Source: Eretmocerus hayati
Taxonomy: Eukaryota; Arthropoda; Insecta; Hymenoptera; Aphelinidae
NCBI GenBank assembly: GCA_029851415.1
Contig: CM056742.1
Span: forward strand, 114,330,246-114,394,245
Length of the DNA stretch: 64,000 nt
Direction: 5' to 3'
A program made the translations under genes and the position numbers. Positions within the stretch are counted from its first letter, which is position 1. The number at the start of each line of letters is the position of its first letter. This document shows, piece by piece, positions 1-11,407 of the stretch. The notes under the pieces were generated by a model that saw only the letters and a list, made by a program, of their open reading frames with translations, had not been told where the DNA came from and searched no databases.

Positions 1-1171
1 CGAATGGAGCTACATTTTTCTGCTCTCGAGTATCTTCCAACGGACAGTTGCGGTGATACAACAAACCGATCGACCAGGACACCTGTGCCAACTCGTAACG
101 ATCGAGCGAAAAGAGCAGCGACCGCGGATCCTTCGCCGGGGCGACTTGGAAGACCAATGGCCTCGCACGCAGCCGATGCATCGGCTAGTTTTCACAACCA
201 GCATTCACCGCACTCGAATCGTGAATTCGCGGATTTTTGGTCGCGTTTCTACAAGCAGTTCAAATAAAAGTCCTGATGCTTGAGAGAGAGAGTATTGGCG
301 GACAAAGAGGGATCGATAGCTGCACAATATCGAAGCGAGACGATGGGATGAGCGGGGCGGGTCGCTCGACCGGTTGCTCCGCAAGCAATAAAGCTGCACG
401 TTGACGATCTTCCTCATTTCTCAGATGGAAACTCTTATCGAGAGCGGACCCTGGGACCGTTGAACACTTCCACAGAACCTGCTTTCTTGCTACTGCGCTA
501 CGGCGCGGCGCGGCGTTGTCTGGAGCTTGCCTCACGGAACGATGGCGGCATGAGCCACACACGCCCGATGGCAGTGTATTAGTGAATAAGTGCGAGTCCG
601 TATGCGTATACATATAAGCAGGAGATGGTTCACATTCCTCCAATATACATGACAGCGCCGGTCGGGTATGGTCGTCACTGCAGTGGCTTATATGCTGCAA
701 CTGGCTTTCTTTGACTCAAAGCGCGATTGTGGGGAATGTGGCGCACTCGGTATTCTTCAGCCTCCTCGCACTTTTATTACATGGTATATTGAGCAGAGTC
801 ATTCACCAAACTTAAGTACTATCCATGACAAAACTATCGACACCTGAAGAAAATTTCATCTGAGAGCAGGAAAAAAATCGCGCAATATTTCGAGATACGG
901 AGGCCTCAACGGAAGCATCAAAGCTACAGATTGAGACATCATGGGAGGACTTGACCGAAAATTTTGCTTCGGACCAACGATAAGACGCATTTTGTGCGTG
1001 AAAACTCGATTTTTTGTCTGTCACAATGATTTCCAGGTCGACTCCTAAGCTTGTAGGTTCGGGGCTATTGATCAACCATCCTGGAGATTGGATGGATGAT
1101 TGATTATACTTCGAAGAATCGAACTATACTATACCCAAAGCCGTCCTCATCAATATAAGGGAGCTAATGAG
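1..1171. other. Intergenic stretch, no supported gene
   Basis: Both strands carry only short overlapping open frames with no recognisable domain. The first ~700 bases are somewhat richer in G+C, and a short GA-rich tract lies near 283-292. I see no RNA gene and no clear repeat until the fold-back that starts at 1172. Confidence 0.5.
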
Positions 1172-2523
1172 TAATTCCACGAGCAAACTATATATGGTCA
1201 ACAGTTGGGTCTCAGATTTCTTTTTAAGTAAACTTTTATGATTTTATAATGTAAATTTTTTCGGAGCTAGGTACACAAATCAGAATTATGTTTTCAACTA
1301 TTTTTTGCAAAATATTCGTAACTTTTTCACAATTCAATCGTTATAAGTCAAAAATTACCGCAGATAGACGGACGTGGCTCAGCGCGTCTGAAAGGTGAGC
1401 GAACAACCTATCAAAAACCACTTTGGAGTTCTGGTGCTCATTAAACCTCGATCATACATGGATGATTCCGTGAAAGTCATCTTTCATTCCTTTTCTCAAA
1501 AAGCTATTTTTTTGGAAGATTTAAAACTACATTTATTCATGTGAAAAAATGTTTTCTCCACGAATAAAATATTTTCACTCTGCATTTTTAGGGTTTAAGC
1601 TGTTTTCGGGGCATTTTTTAAATTCCAATGACAGAAAACCTCAAATTCCTGCGCATGCGCGAGATTTTAAGATTTTGAAACCAATTTTTTTGAAAAGCTG
1701 CGAAAGTTTCTTTCAAAATGACTACTTGTTGAGCTTGAATCCGTTTATTCAAACCAGAGTTACAGTAACTTCTGACAGCCACTACAAAAAGCAGCTTGGT
1801 GCGAGGCCCCATATTCGCTTCAGTCATTGCCTGGAAGCCTTCATGTTTTCGCTCAAATCGTTCTTCATCATTCGGGCGCTGCAACTCCGCTTCTAGTTGA
1901 TGAAATTCAACTCAACAAGAAGTCATTTTGGAGGAAATCTTCTCAGCTTCTCAAAAAAATTGGTTTGGGAATTCTAAAATCTTGCCCATGCACAGAAAAT
2001 TGAGGTTTTCTGTCATTGAAATTCAAAAATCCCCCCCCCCCCCCTCAAAACAGCTTAAAACCCAAAAATGCAGAGTGGAAATATTTTATTCGTGGAGAAC
2101 ACAACTTTTTACATGGAAAAATGTACTTTTCAATCTTTTAAGAAGATAGCTTTCTGAGAAAGAAAATAAAAGATGCTTTTCACGGAATCATCCATCTGTA
2201 AACGAGGTTCTATCATGAGAACCAGAATTCCAAAGTGGTTTTTGATAGATTCTTTGCTCACCTTTCAGATGCGTTGAACCGCGTCCCTCTATCTGACGTT
2301 ATTTTGGGGCTATAACGATTTGAGTGTGAAAAAGTTACAACAATTTTGCTTCAAAAAGTTGAAAACATAACTTTGATTTGTTGGTACCAGGGTCCGAAAA
2401 AAATGTTGCAATTTTTTTTATCGTGACAGATGGTCTTATTTCAAGCCATAGAATCGGAAAAGTTCACTCAAAAAGAAATCTGAGACCCTACCTTCGACCA
2501 TATATCGTTTTCTCGTGGAATTA
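1172..2523. mobile_element. Fold-back element 1 (long inverted repeat)
   Basis: Two arms of about 570-620 bp, 1172-1741 and 1897-2523, are imperfect reverse complements around a ~155-nt centre. The outer ends read TAATTCCACGAG and CTCGTGGAATTA, so a TA target duplication with TIR ATTCCACGAG is possible. A 14-C run at 2031-2044 lies in the right arm. Both arms carry a GCGCATGCG-like word followed by a TTTCAAAATGACTACT-like word, which are also found in the fold-backs at 18724 and 24478. There is no transposase, so it would be non-autonomous. Visible arm divergence suggests an old copy. Confidence 0.75.
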
Positions 2524-2869
2524 ATCTAAGGGAAGTTGTTGGCGTGTAACAACGTTTCCGCGATATTTTCAAAATCCCTCTCGCTTACGAGCCAGTGATG
2601 GAGGCGATTGAAAGAACTGAACTCTGGAAACTGCATCTGATTCAAGGAGAAGAAACCTATGAAACTAGCCAAGTCTGATTGGTGTCGTCAAATCGTGGTC
2701 ACTGTGGTCACGAAGAGAAGAGAAATCGTTTTTGCGTGATTCGATCACAAAAATGTCCTTTTTTCATGGGACATGAAAATCTGGACCTCGTTACACTTGG
2801 AATCTTGGAATCACGTGTAATCTGTTTACATTTGATGTAAACAGGCTACGCTTGTTTACATGTGATCTT
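2524..2869. other. Spacer before the LINE
   Basis: There is no gene. Around 2821-2860 are two inverted TGTTTAC/GTAAACA words (palindrome-like, 2823-2842) and a third TTGTTTACA just downstream. This core matches the forkhead-type motif, but the function is unknown. Confidence 0.4.
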
Positions 2870-3037
2870 TAGTATTTCGCTTGCTTTGATTTGTTTGTTC
2901 AGTTTTATTGTTAAAAAAAATAACGAGCGAGTGCTGTAATTGATTTGTGCTGTATTTGCCCAACTTCAACTATAAAGTTTGGCGGTGTGAAATTGGATTG
3001 CTCTCTTATTTGTGGATTTGGGCACTTAACCTAACTT

Positions 3038-4030
3038 TTGAATATGTCTGATAACTGTCCCTGCTGTAACAGAGTGGTTGTTCACACTGAAAAAGCCGTC
3101 AGATGTCCTGGATGCAATTCAGGATATCATAAAAGTTGCTCTTCTCCTGATAGAGCTGGCAGAACAGAAAATGGATCATTTAGGAATTTGTGTGGCAAAC
3201 CATCATCCAGATCAAAATCTCCAATCGGTGTTGAGTCGCTATCATCTACTGCTAATACCGGTAAGAATTCTTAGATGAATGCAATCATGAAACAACTCAA
3301 AATCATGGAGAAGTCTCTCAAATCTGACGTTGAGTGAGTGGAGAGATCCCTCAAGTCTGAGCTTAGTGACATAAAACAGTCGATGTTGAATATTGAATCT
3401 AAATTGAAGGGACAAAAAGTCAGGATATCAACAATTGAAGATGAAGTGGAAAGTCTGAATGCCAAAAATGATACAGTGAATGTTGATGTAAACGAATGCA
3501 AATCTGATATCTTGTCGCTACAAAATGCAGTTGGTGCACTTCAGAATAAGATTCCAACTCTCGACACTGAAGAAATCTGTGCAGAAGTGAATGATAGAGC
3601 AAAAAGACAGGACAATATTATTATATACAATGTAACGGAACCACAGAATGAGAACTGTTTCAATTGTGTATCTGAGGTGCTATCTAAAATCAAGGATCTG
3701 ATAAATCCTGTTTTCTCTTGAAAGCGTATTGGTGTTGCTACTACTTATAAGTCAAGACCTATTCTTGTCACCTTCAACAATTTGAGTGATGTTATGTGTG
3801 TGCTCAAGAACAAGAATAAGGTTGATAAATCAATCAATATTGCCTCTGATCAAACATTAAACCAGCGACAACATCTGAATAATTTGAGAGCACAATTTGT
3901 ACAACACAATGAACTCCCTCCTGATGAACTAATGACTATCAAGTATGTAAATAGAATTCTTAGGCTTGTAACTGCCCCTAAGGAGTCATCAAAAAACTTA
4001 CAAGGAACTGGGGCTCCAAATCCAGGTTAG
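3038..4030 (+). pseudogene. LINE ORF1 with PHD-like zinc finger, three internal stops
   Basis: This ORF encodes the nucleic-acid-binding chaperone-type ORF1 protein of the LINE, which packages element RNA. One reading frame runs 3038-4030 (about 330 codons), interrupted only by TAG at 3272, TGA at 3335 and TGA at 3719, with no frameshift. Residues 7-52 hold Cys7-x2-Cys10, Cys23-x2-Cys26, His31-x2-Cys34 and Cys52, a PHD/C4HC3-like pattern lacking its last cysteine. Residues ~80-175 are Lys/Glu/Ser/Leu-rich heptads (coiled coil). Near residues 187-205 comes RAKRQDNIIIYNV, the conserved step into the RRM-like part of CR1/Jockey ORF1 proteins. The ATG at 3038 is the first in frame before the zinc finger. 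Point-mutation-only damage suggests moderate age. Confidence 0.82.
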
Positions 4031-4032
4031 AT

Positions 4033-4884
4033 CAGCTCCATATATATTATCAGAATATTCATGGAATGAAAGGCAAGTTAAATAAACTGAGAAACTCTTG
4101 GCACATTCTGCCTCCCAAGCCTGACATTTATGTCTTCCCCGAAACCTGGCTCTCGGAGGATGTCTCTACCGCTGAATTTGGACTTTTGGAATATAACGTT
4201 TTCAGATATGATAGGAACAGATTCAACAGCTCAAGTCAAAGTGGTGGTGGTGTTCTCATTGCTATCAGTGACAAGATTGTGGCCAGTGAGATTGATTCTG
4301 GGATCAAGGATGTGGAACACTTGTTTGTTGAGTTCTCTTACTGTGGCCAAAAATACATACTTAGCAGCTCATATATCCCTCTTCAATCTGAACTTATGAA
4401 ATACCAACTACATCTGGAAGCTGTATCAAGCATTGTGAATGAGTTTAGTGAACATAAAGTGGTTTTGCTTGAAGACTATAACCTGCCTCAAGTGTCTTGG
4501 ATGGTTGGTGAAGACATTGATGTTCAATTTTGCGGTTATTTGCCATCAGCCCTTCGTTCAGCAGCTTCAGCTGTCTCCTCCTGTTTTTCATTCTTAGATC
4601 TAAGAGAAATGTTTCATAAACATCATAGTAAGGGCTACAGTCTAGATCTTATGTTTGCTTCTAAAAACTGTTTAAAAAATGTTGATGTTTCTGATTTCCT
4701 GATAGCGACAGATCAACATCATATTCCAGCAATGTTCTGTCTTAATCATGATCCCTGTCGTGTTACCCAGTCACCTAATGAACTTATTGACAAAAAGTTC
4801 TTCAAGCAGATCATCCAAAAATCTCATCTGTACTTGATCAAGATGATTGACACTCAGTGGTATCGAGTGAGGACCCTAAGTTAG
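4033..4884 (+). pseudogene. LINE ORF2, APE-type endonuclease domain
   Basis: This is the N-terminal endonuclease that nicks target DNA for target-primed reverse transcription. The frame opens with YYQNIHGMKGK just before the ATG at 4066, the usual start of the LINE endonuclease fold (YQN..G). Then come the catalytic Glu in PETWL (4141), GGGVLIAI, a GDFN-like motif changed to EDYNLP (4471-4488), LDLMF (near 4642) and TDQHHIP in place of SDHxP (4708-4728). The usual Gly and Ser of two motifs are altered, so activity is doubtful. The frame ends at TAG 4882, and the protein continues in another frame from about 4857, so a frameshift lies near 4850-4880. Confidence 0.8.
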
Positions 4885-6882
4885 CTGTTGCATCTTTTCA
4901 TGAGGTTTTGGAAAATTGTATTGATGAACATGTTCCAACAGGTAGCGATCCACCGAGTAACTGGCCAGCATGGTGTAACTGTGAACTCATAAGCTTGATT
5001 GGAGAGAAATCCATAGCTCATACTATCAGTATTGAGTCGAATACATAAGAGGACCGTATCAAATTTAAAAAGCTTAGAGCTCAATGTATTAGGAAGTCCA
5101 TAGAGTTGTATAGAGTCGACATTGAGAATGTTGAAAATGATATTTTGGGAAACGTCAAAGCTTTTTGGGGTCATGTGCACAAACTGCAAAACTGCAGCAG
5201 CATTTCTGATAAAGTGAAATTTCAAGAAAAACCCTTCAATAATGGATTGGAGTCTGCAAGTTTGTTCGTTTCGTACGTCAGTTCCTTTTACTCCAATTCT
5301 AGTCCGATGAACTTACGCACGGTACTTGATGAATCAGATTATGAGATGAATTTCAGAATTAGTGAATCTGAGGTTCGTAAAGCAATCAGTTCTCTGAAAG
5401 AATCAAACTCTCCGGGTCCTGATGGGATTCTGTCTATTTTCATGAAGAAGTTGGTCCATGTTCTTGCTCATCCCCTCACGCAGTTATATAATTTATCGTT
5501 AAAAAACAGACACTTTCCTAGAGAGTGGAAATTATCATATTTTATGCCAATTTTGAGGACAGGGAACAAATCCCAAGTCCTCAATTATCGACCGGTATCT
5601 ATAGCAAGTACCATCTCCAAAATATTTGATTCCATAATGGCTCAAAAGGTCCATGACAGTTTTTGTCAGTTTATTGCACAAGAACAACATGGATTCACCA
5701 AGGGGAGATCAGTGGTCACGAATCTTTTGATCCATTCAGATTCTATCTTTAATGTTATCGATGAACACTCGCAAATAGACTCTATATATACTGATTTTTC
5801 AAAAACTTTTGATACTGTTGATCATGGAATTTTAATTAACAAGCTATATGATTATGGTTTGGATTATGGATTGATCGCTCGGATTTCGTCATATCTTTGT
5901 GACCGCAAACAGTTAGTTAGAATCAACGAATCTTGTTCTGAATTCTCCTCTTGCCAATCAGGAGTCCCTCAAGGTTCTCATCTTGGACCGATTTTGTTCA
6001 TTATTTTTATAAATGATGCCTTCGATTTTTGAACACTGTCAGATTTTGATTTATTCAGATGATGTGAAAATATTTTACAAAATCAGCTGTGTGCGTGATG
6101 CACTGAAGGTTCAGAAAGATCTGGATGCATTGGTTTCGTAGTCTGTCGCTAATAAGCTTCAACTTAATGTGTCTAAGTGCCATATTATATAATTTATCAA
6201 GAATCGTGATCCTATAAGATTCAATTGTCAAATCGGGGACCAAATATTGTCCAGAGTTAATACTATGAGAGATCTAGGTGTTGTTTTTGAGGAGAACTTT
6301 TCTTTTGGTGAGCATGTAGTAGCCTTAGTCAAGTAATGTAGTCGTTTGCTATGATTTATGAAGAGAAGCACGAGTGATTTTACAAACGTTGATAGTATTA
6401 GATACTTATAAGTTTCCCTGATTCGTCCCAAATTAACGTTCGCCTTTGCAATATGGAGATCACAACTAAAATCATCAATTTATGAACTTGAAAAACTCCA
6501 GCATAGGCTCTTAAGGTATCTCCTTTTCAAGAAAAATGAACCCATGCATAGATTTGATCATGACTACGAAGGCCAGTACAAAAAATTCAATATTGCAACC
6601 ATTCATGAATTATATGATATCTTGACATTGAAATGTGCCTTGCGCCTCTGTAATTCGAACTCTTACATTAAGTCGAAACTTATTGATTTTGATCACTTTT
6701 ATAGTACAAGGTCCACACAATCTCTTAGACTCCCTCCGCAGAGCTCTCAGGGCTCGAGAGAATCAACCCTGTGTCGCTGTATTAAATCGTGGAATAAGCT
6801 TCCAAACCACATCGTTCAGAATCTAGAAAACCCTAATATTAAGTTGTTGGTGAAAAATTCTGTTTTCCATCATATATCTTAA
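4857..6882 (+). pseudogene. LINE ORF2, reverse transcriptase and C-terminal part
   Basis: This part continues the endonuclease frame after a shift. A stop at 5046 interrupts the linker. The long open stretch 5106-6032 contains the RT palm: SPGPDGI, NYRPVSI (near 5586), QEQHGFTKGRS, DFSKTFDTVDH with the first catalytic Asp (5792) and GVPQGSHLGPILF (5961). After a stop/frameshift near 6030, the frame resumes with YSDD at 6052-6063, the catalytic FADD/YADD box with Ser. It continues with several more stops to 6882 (C-terminal ..HRLLRYLLFKK.. then the conserved tail region 6544-6882). The 6544 block has the typical C-terminal LINE domain look (WNKLPNHI). The product is inactive as it stands. Confidence 0.85.
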
Positions 6883-7110
6883 TCTAGCTGGTTCTCGATA
6901 GTTCTTGTTTCCCAATTTATTTGAGCATTTGTTTGACGGTACGTCATCATTCAGTCACTAATATTGGTTTTCATAATCATTTGATTTATTAGCATCAAGT
7001 TAATAAAATTGAATATTGTAAAAGAATCTTTATAATATTGATGTATATAGGGCCCTCGCGCCCATTCGATTTTCCTGAATAAAATAAAGAATAAAAATAA
7101 AAAAAATAAT
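6883..7110 (+). other. LINE 3' UTR and A-rich tail
   Basis: About 190 nt separate the ORF2 stop from a tail made of AATAAA- and ATAAAA-like units (7077-7110). A simple-sequence tail instead of pure poly(A) is common in CR1- and Jockey-like elements. The candidate TSD TGATCTT follows at 7112. Confidence 0.65.
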
Positions 7111-7111
7111 C

Positions 7112-8476
7112 TGATCTTCACTCCAACAGGAATGTATATGGGAATCGTTTCCATGATAGGTCTATCCCACTAGTAATGAAAAACTCATAAAAATCAAGAA
7201 TTCACGAAAATGAGCATCTTGGTAGATGTAAGAATATTCTCATTCTGTAACCGGGGCCATTGCGAGGCACTGTAAATAGTTGAACTTGTCTTCTTCTCAC
7301 GTCTCTGACACCAAAGTCACCTCATTTCCACAAGGGAGTGTGCTCGTTAGAATAATTGTAACACGAGGTCCCCGTTTGAATATATGGGAATATTTTTTTT
7401 TCGACCGCATATGCGCGGCAGAGCTGCAAAATCAGTTACGTGCGTGAGCATTTGATGATGGTTCGAGTACTACTTGATCCGAGAACAATTTGCTGGGAAT
7501 GATGCTATCATTTTAAAATTCCCCGAATTCTCCGCCCAGAATCGCTCAAATTCTGAGATTTGCTCGTATGTGTTCCTACCAGACTCGCTCAGGAAGTTCT
7601 TCCAAATTCGTTACCAACAATGAATGATTCATGGTTAAAAATGAGTCAATAACACAAGAACTAAAATCCCTAACAAGTTTTGGTGCACGTCAAAAAATCA
7701 AAATACGCTGCTAAAAGAGATTAGCAGAATGCTTTCTCTTAGCGGAATAGTCTCAGAGGTTCACTCGGATTAATGAGAAATTTGAAGAACTGATCAAATT
7801 CCGAAATCCTGATTGAGATTCCCACAAACTAGTTTCATTTCCCGTGTGGTCCAATCCATTTCAGACGCAACTCATACTTAGAAGTAGATATGAGGGAAAA
7901 ATTAATTTTAGATCAAATTTTGATTGTGTATCTTGATTTATTTTCTGAGTCCTGAGAATACGGCCGTGAACTATTCAACTTTGTGATTGCGAGTACAGAT
8001 AACTGGTCTACGGCAAACATAGCTTTTTGACTCCATATATAGTGCATATTCATTTCAAGATCTGAGCTCTGGTATCTATTGGATCCCGGCTGCAGCTTTG
8101 AGGTGCATCAGGTATACCCTTTCCACCGATGGCGGATAACGTTGCGTACTGCAAATAAAATAGGATTGGTACCGAGAGCAGTCCCAATCGTAAACGAGAT
8201 TGAACTAATTGATTTGGATTCGACTTAGGTATACTTACTGCTTGCGAGCCGAGATGGAATTATTGGAAATCCAGAAGTGCATGGGGTGAGGTGAGAGGAT
8301 ACGGTAGCATGGCAGTGGGCACGAAAAGGTGAGAGAATGAGTGGATGAGTACGAGGATAATTAGATATTTAAAGTTTAAAGGGTCGGGAGAGTGGTTCAG
8401 AGATAATGACCTCCATTACGGACGCACCGACGCGGAAACGGAATGGCCACGACTTTCCGAGATCCCCGCACTTACG
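7112..8476. other. Intergenic stretch, nothing recognised
   Basis: AT-rich sequence. I find no long open frame with a domain, no tRNA and no clear inverted repeat on either strand. Confidence 0.45.
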
Positions 8477-8800
8477 AGGGGAGTCCGGAGGGTCCGGGTC
8501 ACCAAATTTCACCAAACTTTTTTCACAGTATCGTACGATCTAGAATCTGATTGAAGGATCCCGAGGAACTGCGTCAAATGGGCCTCCTCTTCAAAACTAC
8601 GGCCTATGACATTAGTTTTACCCATTTACGCCCATGCTTGAAAGTGATATTTAAGTATGGATATACCACCAATGATAATGTTTTTGGCTGTAGCTCTGAA
8701 CAAAAGGCTTATTTGACAGAGTTACTTTGGAATCTTCATATTCTAGGTGGTAAGAGATTGCGAAAAAAGTTTGGTGAGATTCGGTGGCCCGGACTCCCCT
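8477..8800. mobile_element. Small MITE-like element with imperfect TIRs
   Basis: The left end AGGGGAGTCCGG followed by CACCAAATTTCACCAAAC pairs with the right end GTTTGGTGAGATTCGGTG followed by CCGGACTCCCCT. The arms are ~40-45 bp with a small left-hand insertion, and total length is about 324 bp. The interior has no transposase. The target duplication is not clear by eye. Confidence 0.6.
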
Positions 8801-9952
8801 TGGCAGCCTCACCTATCTTTTCTCTTTTGGCTAGATTCGAATCAAGCTGGAACGGGCACGTCTGCGACACATTACGTGGTTGTCTGATGCTCAATCAACG
8901 GTTGTGTCGATAATTATGGTCGATGGTCAATCTTGTATCCAGCTTCATTCCATCACCTTGTATATATTGAGTTTGCGCATCTAGTACTCATAGGACTTTT
9001 TTAAAACCTCACTACAGCCAAAATAGCACAAGGGCATATTCTTCATGTACACATGATTCATCGATTCCTTTCAAATGTGTCCCCCAAACATCTACAAAGA
9101 TACTCAATCCGACATCCCCATCTCCCTCGTTGTGTTCCATTTGCAAACAGTTTGAGCGGTTTGAGGTGGAATGTGCACATCGACGCTTTGCGCGAGTTGA
9201 AGATCATCACTTTTGGAATGTCTATTCTATAGCTCACACTCGTCGAATTTTATTGCTCAATACCTTTCACCGGCTCAATTATTTTATTACAAGTCGCACT
9301 AAGCTTTGCTTCGTCAGCTATAGCTATAGAGTTTAAGTAGCTATTGTCTATCCCACATTGCAAGGTAATCACGAGCAAACAACCCACGGACGCGATGACC
9401 GGTGTTCCAGCTTGGTTCTAGCCGAACTCGCCATACAAACATAATGGCCAGTAACTTTATGACAAGTCTGGGCTATCGACTCCTCTCTGCTTTCGTCACT
9501 TCGCGGGGAACAGCGGGGAAGTACTTACCGCACATTGTCGCAGACTGTTCAAGTAACCCATCAGCGGAGCACACCACGACAAGCAATTATAGCCTAGGTG
9601 CAATTGATTTTTGATTTTTCGAATCGGCTCGAACAATGGCATGAACAATGCGACAGCGGGCTCTTTGGGTTGACTCGAAATCGACGGGCCAAGACGAACT
9701 TGTTGAGGCACATTTTCCAAGATCTATTGGCATCCGTTTCCGGTTTCGGCCATGACGCTTCGTTTCGGAGAGTTGATTGTGTCGTAAATGCTCAGAGCAT
9801 TTTACGAGCTTGGATTCGAGGGCAAGGTAGCGAAACGAAGGGCTGGGCCTCCGACAGATCGAACTCTGAAGAAAACATAAATAAATGTGCTGTGCGAGTC
9901 GTTGCGAGTCGCAAGCATGAAGAGGATGCCGCCCGAACGATTCCATTATACA
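8801..9952. other. Intergenic stretch with overlapping open frames
   Basis: Open frames of 124-137 codons overlap on opposite strands at 9587-10000. Neither shows a known domain and both run into the following palindrome, so I do not call a gene. Confidence 0.4.
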
Positions 9953-10289
9953 TAGTGAGCCTAAAGTGGTGAGATGCAGAAGATGAAATCGCGCGCTCAT
10001 TGGCTGGAAATCAAAAAGATCAGTACAGGAGACGACGTGCTACGCATACGGCCTTCCGCTGGGCCCTTTCACTCGGCTGCCGGGACCATGGAGAAACCAA
10101 AACGCACATGATGTCTTGACTTCCTTGTTCTCGTGCCAATATTATGAAAATGGGACCGCGTGTCTTTATCTCGATAATTGATCCCTTATGAGTTTCAGCG
10201 CTTCTCACGAGCGGAGAGGATAAATCGGTTTGATGGCACTCCAGTGGGACTATTGTTTATATATGACATTCAGAATCGTTTTCGTAACT

Positions 10290-10376
10290 TGTTAATTAGC
10301 TCAATGGCACAACACAAGCCTCGTATTCTGAAGATCGTGGGCTCGAGACCCACCAATAATAATTTTTTTTTTTTTT
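10290..10376 (+). repeat. tRNA-Thr(CGT)-like sequence, left copy
   Basis: An A-box-like TTAGCTCAATGG (10296-10307) and a B-box-like GGCTCGAGACC (10340-10350) sit at tRNA spacing and are followed by a run of about 14 T, a pol III terminator type signal. The T arm pairs GTGGG with CCCAC. The middle resembles the anticodon region of tRNA-Thr with CGT, but its stem is broken. I read it as a tRNA-derived SINE head or tRNA pseudogene inside the palindrome, not a working tRNA. Confidence 0.6.
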
Positions 10377-10891
10377 CTAATGTAAGGTTTACAAGTTTGC
10401 CCTGAATTTCTAAATTTTCCATTTTTTTTAGAATGAAAATACAGTACTCTGGAGCCTGTTACAATTTTTGGGTACTATATACTCTTCCAACAAAAAAACT
10501 CAGATACTATTCCACGATGGATAGATCATGCATTGAATCTCCTCAGTCCTGCAAAATTTATTATATACTCCTCTGACCACTGTGTTTAAAGATTCGTTCG
10601 AAAAACCAATTTTTCAAATTGCGTGAAGAGTATTGTCTGACGCAGATCAATTCCAAAGCCTTACGGATAATCACCTGGGCTTGACTTATCTCGCTTAAAG
10701 TCAAGAGGTCGATAAAATTCCTCATAGCTAACGTAAGCTAATTTCATATACGGCTCTAACATTGAATAACGAAAAATTCGATGCTTGATATATTTATAGT
10801 GGAGTGATCTGTCCGTTTTTCTTTAAATAGAGAATATATCACCGAATGATAAAAAAATGGAAAATTTAGAAATTCAGGGCAAACTTGTAAG

Positions 10892-10980
10892 AAAAAAAAA
10901 AAATTATTATTGGTGGGTCTCGAACCCACGATCTTCAGATTACGAAGCTTGTGTTGTACCACTAAGCTGATTGACAGGTT
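10892..10980 (-). repeat. tRNA-Thr(CGT)-like sequence, right (inverted) copy
   Basis: On the minus strand it has A box AGCTTAGTGGTAC, the anticodon-region word TTCGTAA and B box GGTTCGAGACC with a perfect T stem GTGGG/CCCAC. The A-run at 10892-10903 is the T terminator on the coding strand. This copy is closer to a canonical tRNA (GGTTCGA) than the left one, but the anticodon stem still mispairs. Confidence 0.62.
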
Positions 10981-11407
10981 GCAAAGATGATTTTGAATGT
11001 CATACATAAACAATAGTCCCACTGGAGAGCCATCAAACCGATTTATCCACTCCGCTCGTGAGAAGCGCTGAAACTAATAAGGGATCAATTATCGAGATAA
11101 AGAAACGCGGTCCCATTTTCATGATATTGGCACGAGAACAAGGAAGTCAAGACATCATTGCGGCTCTCAAAACAGTGTCGAGCAGCCGGTCACATCGCTG
11201 TCCTGCGCGTCACCACGGTAACGTGCACAACATCACCGAGGCGGGTTAGACGCTCCGATCTCGTGCGCTGCCCGACGCGATCATTCAAAGCCAGACGCGG
11301 GGTCGCACGAAGTCCCCGCGAGTGCGTTTTGGTTTCTCCGTGCAATGAGCGCGCTCGGATTTTTGATCTTTTTGATGCATCTGCATCTCACTACTGCAGG
11401 CTCACTA

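Larger units (their letters stand above)
2870..7111 (+). mobile_element. Non-LTR retrotransposon, Jockey/CR1-like, near full length but dead
   Basis: This is a ~4.2-kb LINE with the classical order: 5' leader, ORF1 (PHD-like zinc finger, coiled coil), then endonuclease and reverse transcriptase, a short 3' UTR and an A-rich tail of AATAAA/ATAAAA units at 7077-7110. TGATCTT occurs at 2863-2869 and again at 7112-7118, immediately outside the tail, which is a plausible 7-bp target-site duplication and fixes the ends. All ORFs carry stops, and ORF2 has at least two frameshifts, so it cannot move by itself. The PHD ORF1 plus APE-type endonuclease fits the Jockey/CR1 superfamily; the exact clade needs a tree. 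Confidence 0.88.
9953..11407. mobile_element. Fold-back element 2 carrying a tRNA-like unit in each arm
   Basis: Arms 9953-10437 and 10852-11407 are reverse complements, near-identical around 10101-10360 versus 10910-11157. The left arm lacks a block present in the right arm at about 11158-11320, and the spacer is ~415 nt. The ends read TAGTGAGCCT and AGGCTCACTA, so a TA duplication is possible. Each arm contains a tRNA-Thr-like sequence ending in a T-run (A-run on the minus copy). There is no coding capacity. Confidence 0.78.

Noticed and set aside
260..700. 146-codon minus-strand frame near the left edge
   Set aside because: No domain and no splice or promoter context.
10290..10980. Functional tRNA genes
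   Set aside because: Anticodon and acceptor stems do not pair properly; better explained as tRNA-derived repeats.
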